From NCBI GenBank assembly GCA_913058135.1, contig CAJXPR010000001.1:24113-88112 (forward strand): a stretch of DNA of 64,000 bases, read 5' to 3'. The first letter of the stretch is position 1. Each line of letters begins with the position of its first letter. A program made the translations under genes and the position numbers. This document shows positions 62,262 to 64,000 of this stretch, one piece after another. Origin of the DNA: an uncultured Gammaproteobacteria bacterium. Its GTDB lineage: Bacteria > Pseudomonadota > Gammaproteobacteria > Pseudomonadales > Pseudohongiellaceae. The notes beneath the pieces are model-generated. The model was not told the origin of the DNA and searched no databases. It saw only the letters and a program-made list of their open reading frames with translations.

Positions 62262-62977
62262 CAGGATTTCCGGTAGGACATGTCTTCCTTGAGATAGACC
62301 GGTAATGCCTGCTCTGCTGTGTCAATTTGACCGGCAGCCAGCGCATACTTGCCAAGGTCACACAACGTGATCGCATTACCGGCGACGTCGGTAAATCGGA
62401 CCGGGGCTGCTACTTCCTGAGTAGTATTCCGCAGGGCGGGTTGCAACCAGCCGCTGCCTGCACAAAAAATTCGCCGGGATGCATTGTTGCCGGAAGCCAG
62501 GCTGTCCAGAATCGACGCTGCATCACCGATCTGATCGGGAACCAGGACAGAGGGCAAGGAAATACCATCATCGAGGTAGACGGCAAAGTAGTATTCATCT
62601 TCACGAGCGTGCATACAGGTATAAAAGACACATTCAGTGCCAGGGTTGTGGCTGCTGGCTAAAAAAGCGGCGCGTGCCAGCATCATCAGCGAAGAAATGC
62701 GGATAACGGGAATGTCGGCACCGAAGGACAAGCCTTGAGCAACAGCGCTTCCAATTCTCAAACCGGTAAAGGAGCCTGGGCCACTGACCATGACAATTGC
62801 GTCAATGTCCGCGAGCGTCACATTGGTATCGTCGAGAAGTGATTGTATTATCGGCAAGACATCGGCTGCGTGTTTACGAACACCCGGACTGGCCCGGTGA
62901 CGGAGCGTATCTCCCCGGCTAATGGCAACGGAGCAAATATCAGCTGCGGTATCGATAGCCAATAACGTTGTCATCAT
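62261..62977 (-). CDS. tsaB: tRNA threonylcarbamoyladenosine biosynthesis protein TsaB
   Basis: LLAIDTAADICSVAIS, IVMVSGPGSFTGLRIGSAVAQGLSF. Confidence 0.96.
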   Translation of the reverse strand: MMTTLLAIDTAADICSVAISRGDTLRHRASPGVRKHAADVLPIIQSLLDDTNVTLADIDAIVMVSGPGSFTGLRIGSAVAQGLSFGADIPVIRISSLMMLARAAFLASSHNPGTECVFYTCMHAREDEYYFAVYLDDGISLPSVLVPDQIGDAASILDSLASGNNASRRIFCAGSGWLQPALRNTTQEVAAPVRFTDVAGNAITLCDLGKYALAAGQIDTAEQALPVYLKEDMSYRKS

Positions 62978-63021
62978 CTGAGTAACCGCGAGGGAATCTT
63001 AAATCGACCATCTGCAAAGGA

Positions 63022-63058
63022 AAACCGTGCCGGTCAGCTGACCGGCACGGTTTCTTTT
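63022..63058 (-). terminator. Strong rho-independent terminator (bidirectional-capable)
   Basis: Perfect 32-bp palindrome AAACCGTGCCGGTCAG/CTGACCGGCACGGTTT with flanking T/A runs. Confidence 0.9.
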
Positions 63059-63063
63059 TGGGG

Positions 63064-63953
63064 TCAGGCTAGTGCAGGTGCCGGCGCGCTGGTTGCGGCT
63101 TTCTTGCGCTTGGCTGGAGCCTTTTTGGCGGCTGCCTTTTTAGCTGGTGCTTTTTTGGCAACGGCTTTTTTAGGCGCTGCTTTTTTTGCTGCAGCTTGCT
63201 TAACTTTTGCTAAGTCAAGGGATGCACCAAGGATGTCGCCAAGGCTTGCCCCACTGTCAGAAGATCCAAATTCTTTCATGGCTGCGCGTTCTTCAGAAAG
63301 CTCACCTGCTTTAATTGACAACATAATTTTGCGTGTTTTACGATCAATTGAAAGTACTTGTGCATCAACTTTTTCACCAGCGGCAAAACGATCAGGACGT
63401 TGTTCAGAACGATCTCTGGACAATTCTGGCTTGCGGATAAATCCTTTCAAGTCATCATTGATAGAAACTTCGATTCCATTGTCCAAAACTTGGGTAATTA
63501 CACATGTTGCGATGCTGCCTGGTTTCAAGTCACCAATGGCGCCATCGAATGGATCATTACTTAGTTGTTTGATACCAAGGGCAATACGTTCATTTTCAGA
63601 ATCAATTTCAAGGATTTTTGCTTTAACAACATCGCCCTTGCTGATTGATTTCAAGGCTTCGTCGCCACTTTTTTCCCAAGAAAGGTCTGAAATGTGAACC
63701 ATGCCATCAACGTTATCCAACATGCTGACGAAGACACCAAATTCTGTGATGCTTTTGACTTCGCCTTCAACAATGTCGCCAACTTTGAATTTATCGTTAA
63801 GAACATCCCAAGGGTTTTCAGTTGTTTGACGTAGGCTTAAGCTGATGCGGCGTTTATCCATATCAACATCAAGAACTTTAACTTCGATTTTTTCACTAAC
63901 AGAAACAATTTTGTTTGGGTGAAGGTTTTTCTTCATCCAACTTAGTTCTGATA
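63064..63953 (-). CDS. rpsA: 30S ribosomal protein S1, C-terminal S1 repeats only (5' truncated by adapter; probable chimera)
   Basis: Minus-strand frame continues upstream of the listed ORF as VSELSW-MKKNLHPNKIVSVSEKIEVKVLDVDMDKRRISLSLRQT; S1 repeats with GSVDG-like VDGMVHISDLSW; lower GC than the rest. Confidence 0.85.
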
Positions 63954-64000
63954 CTGTCTCTTATACACATCTCCGAGCCCACGAGACAGGCAGAAATCTC
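63954..64000 (+). other. Illumina Nextera read-through adapter with i7 index (assembly contamination, not biology)
   Basis: CTGTCTCTTATACACATCT + CCGAGCCCACGAGAC + AGGCAGAA + ATCTC, exact to Nextera Tn5 mosaic end, i7 read primer site, index, P7 start. Confidence 0.99.

Overview
The window is about 63 kb of ordinary GC-rich gammaproteobacterial-type chromosome with four features of note. (1) About 2.7-17.4 kb is a heavy-metal/metalloid region: ACR3-like arsenite permease, TonB receptor behind a MerR-type 19-bp-spacer promoter, czcCBA-like RND efflux operon with a His-rich leader ORF, three CDF transporters and a CaCA-type exchanger. Embedded in it are several degraded gene remnants (CDF, TonB receptor C-terminus, CzcI-like) that I could align by eye to intact genes in the same window. 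(2) About 17.6-50 kb and 55-63 kb are housekeeping genes: cysG, serS, crcB, rarA, lolA, ftsK, trxB, aat, infA, clpA/S, cspD, icd, rluE, moaCDE, nudJ, mnmA, hflD, purB, roxA, pabB, thrH, cysH, cysB, ugd, dbpA, map, glnD, dapD, dapE, rsmJ, tsaB. (3) 51.9-55.1 kb is the best candidate for an undescribed system: a translationally coupled pair made of an ATP-grasp ligase and a 662-aa uncharacterised protein. The latter carries a papain-like Gln-(6)-Cys ... His ... Asn signature that I read from the sequence. (4) The right end is artefactual. The last 47 nt are a verbatim Illumina Nextera read-through adapter (with an i7 index that reads as N703). The adjacent lower-GC ribosomal protein S1 fragment looks like a chimeric join through an Ala/Lys-rich low-complexity tail. 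No rRNA, tRNA, CRISPR array or intact IS element was recognised.
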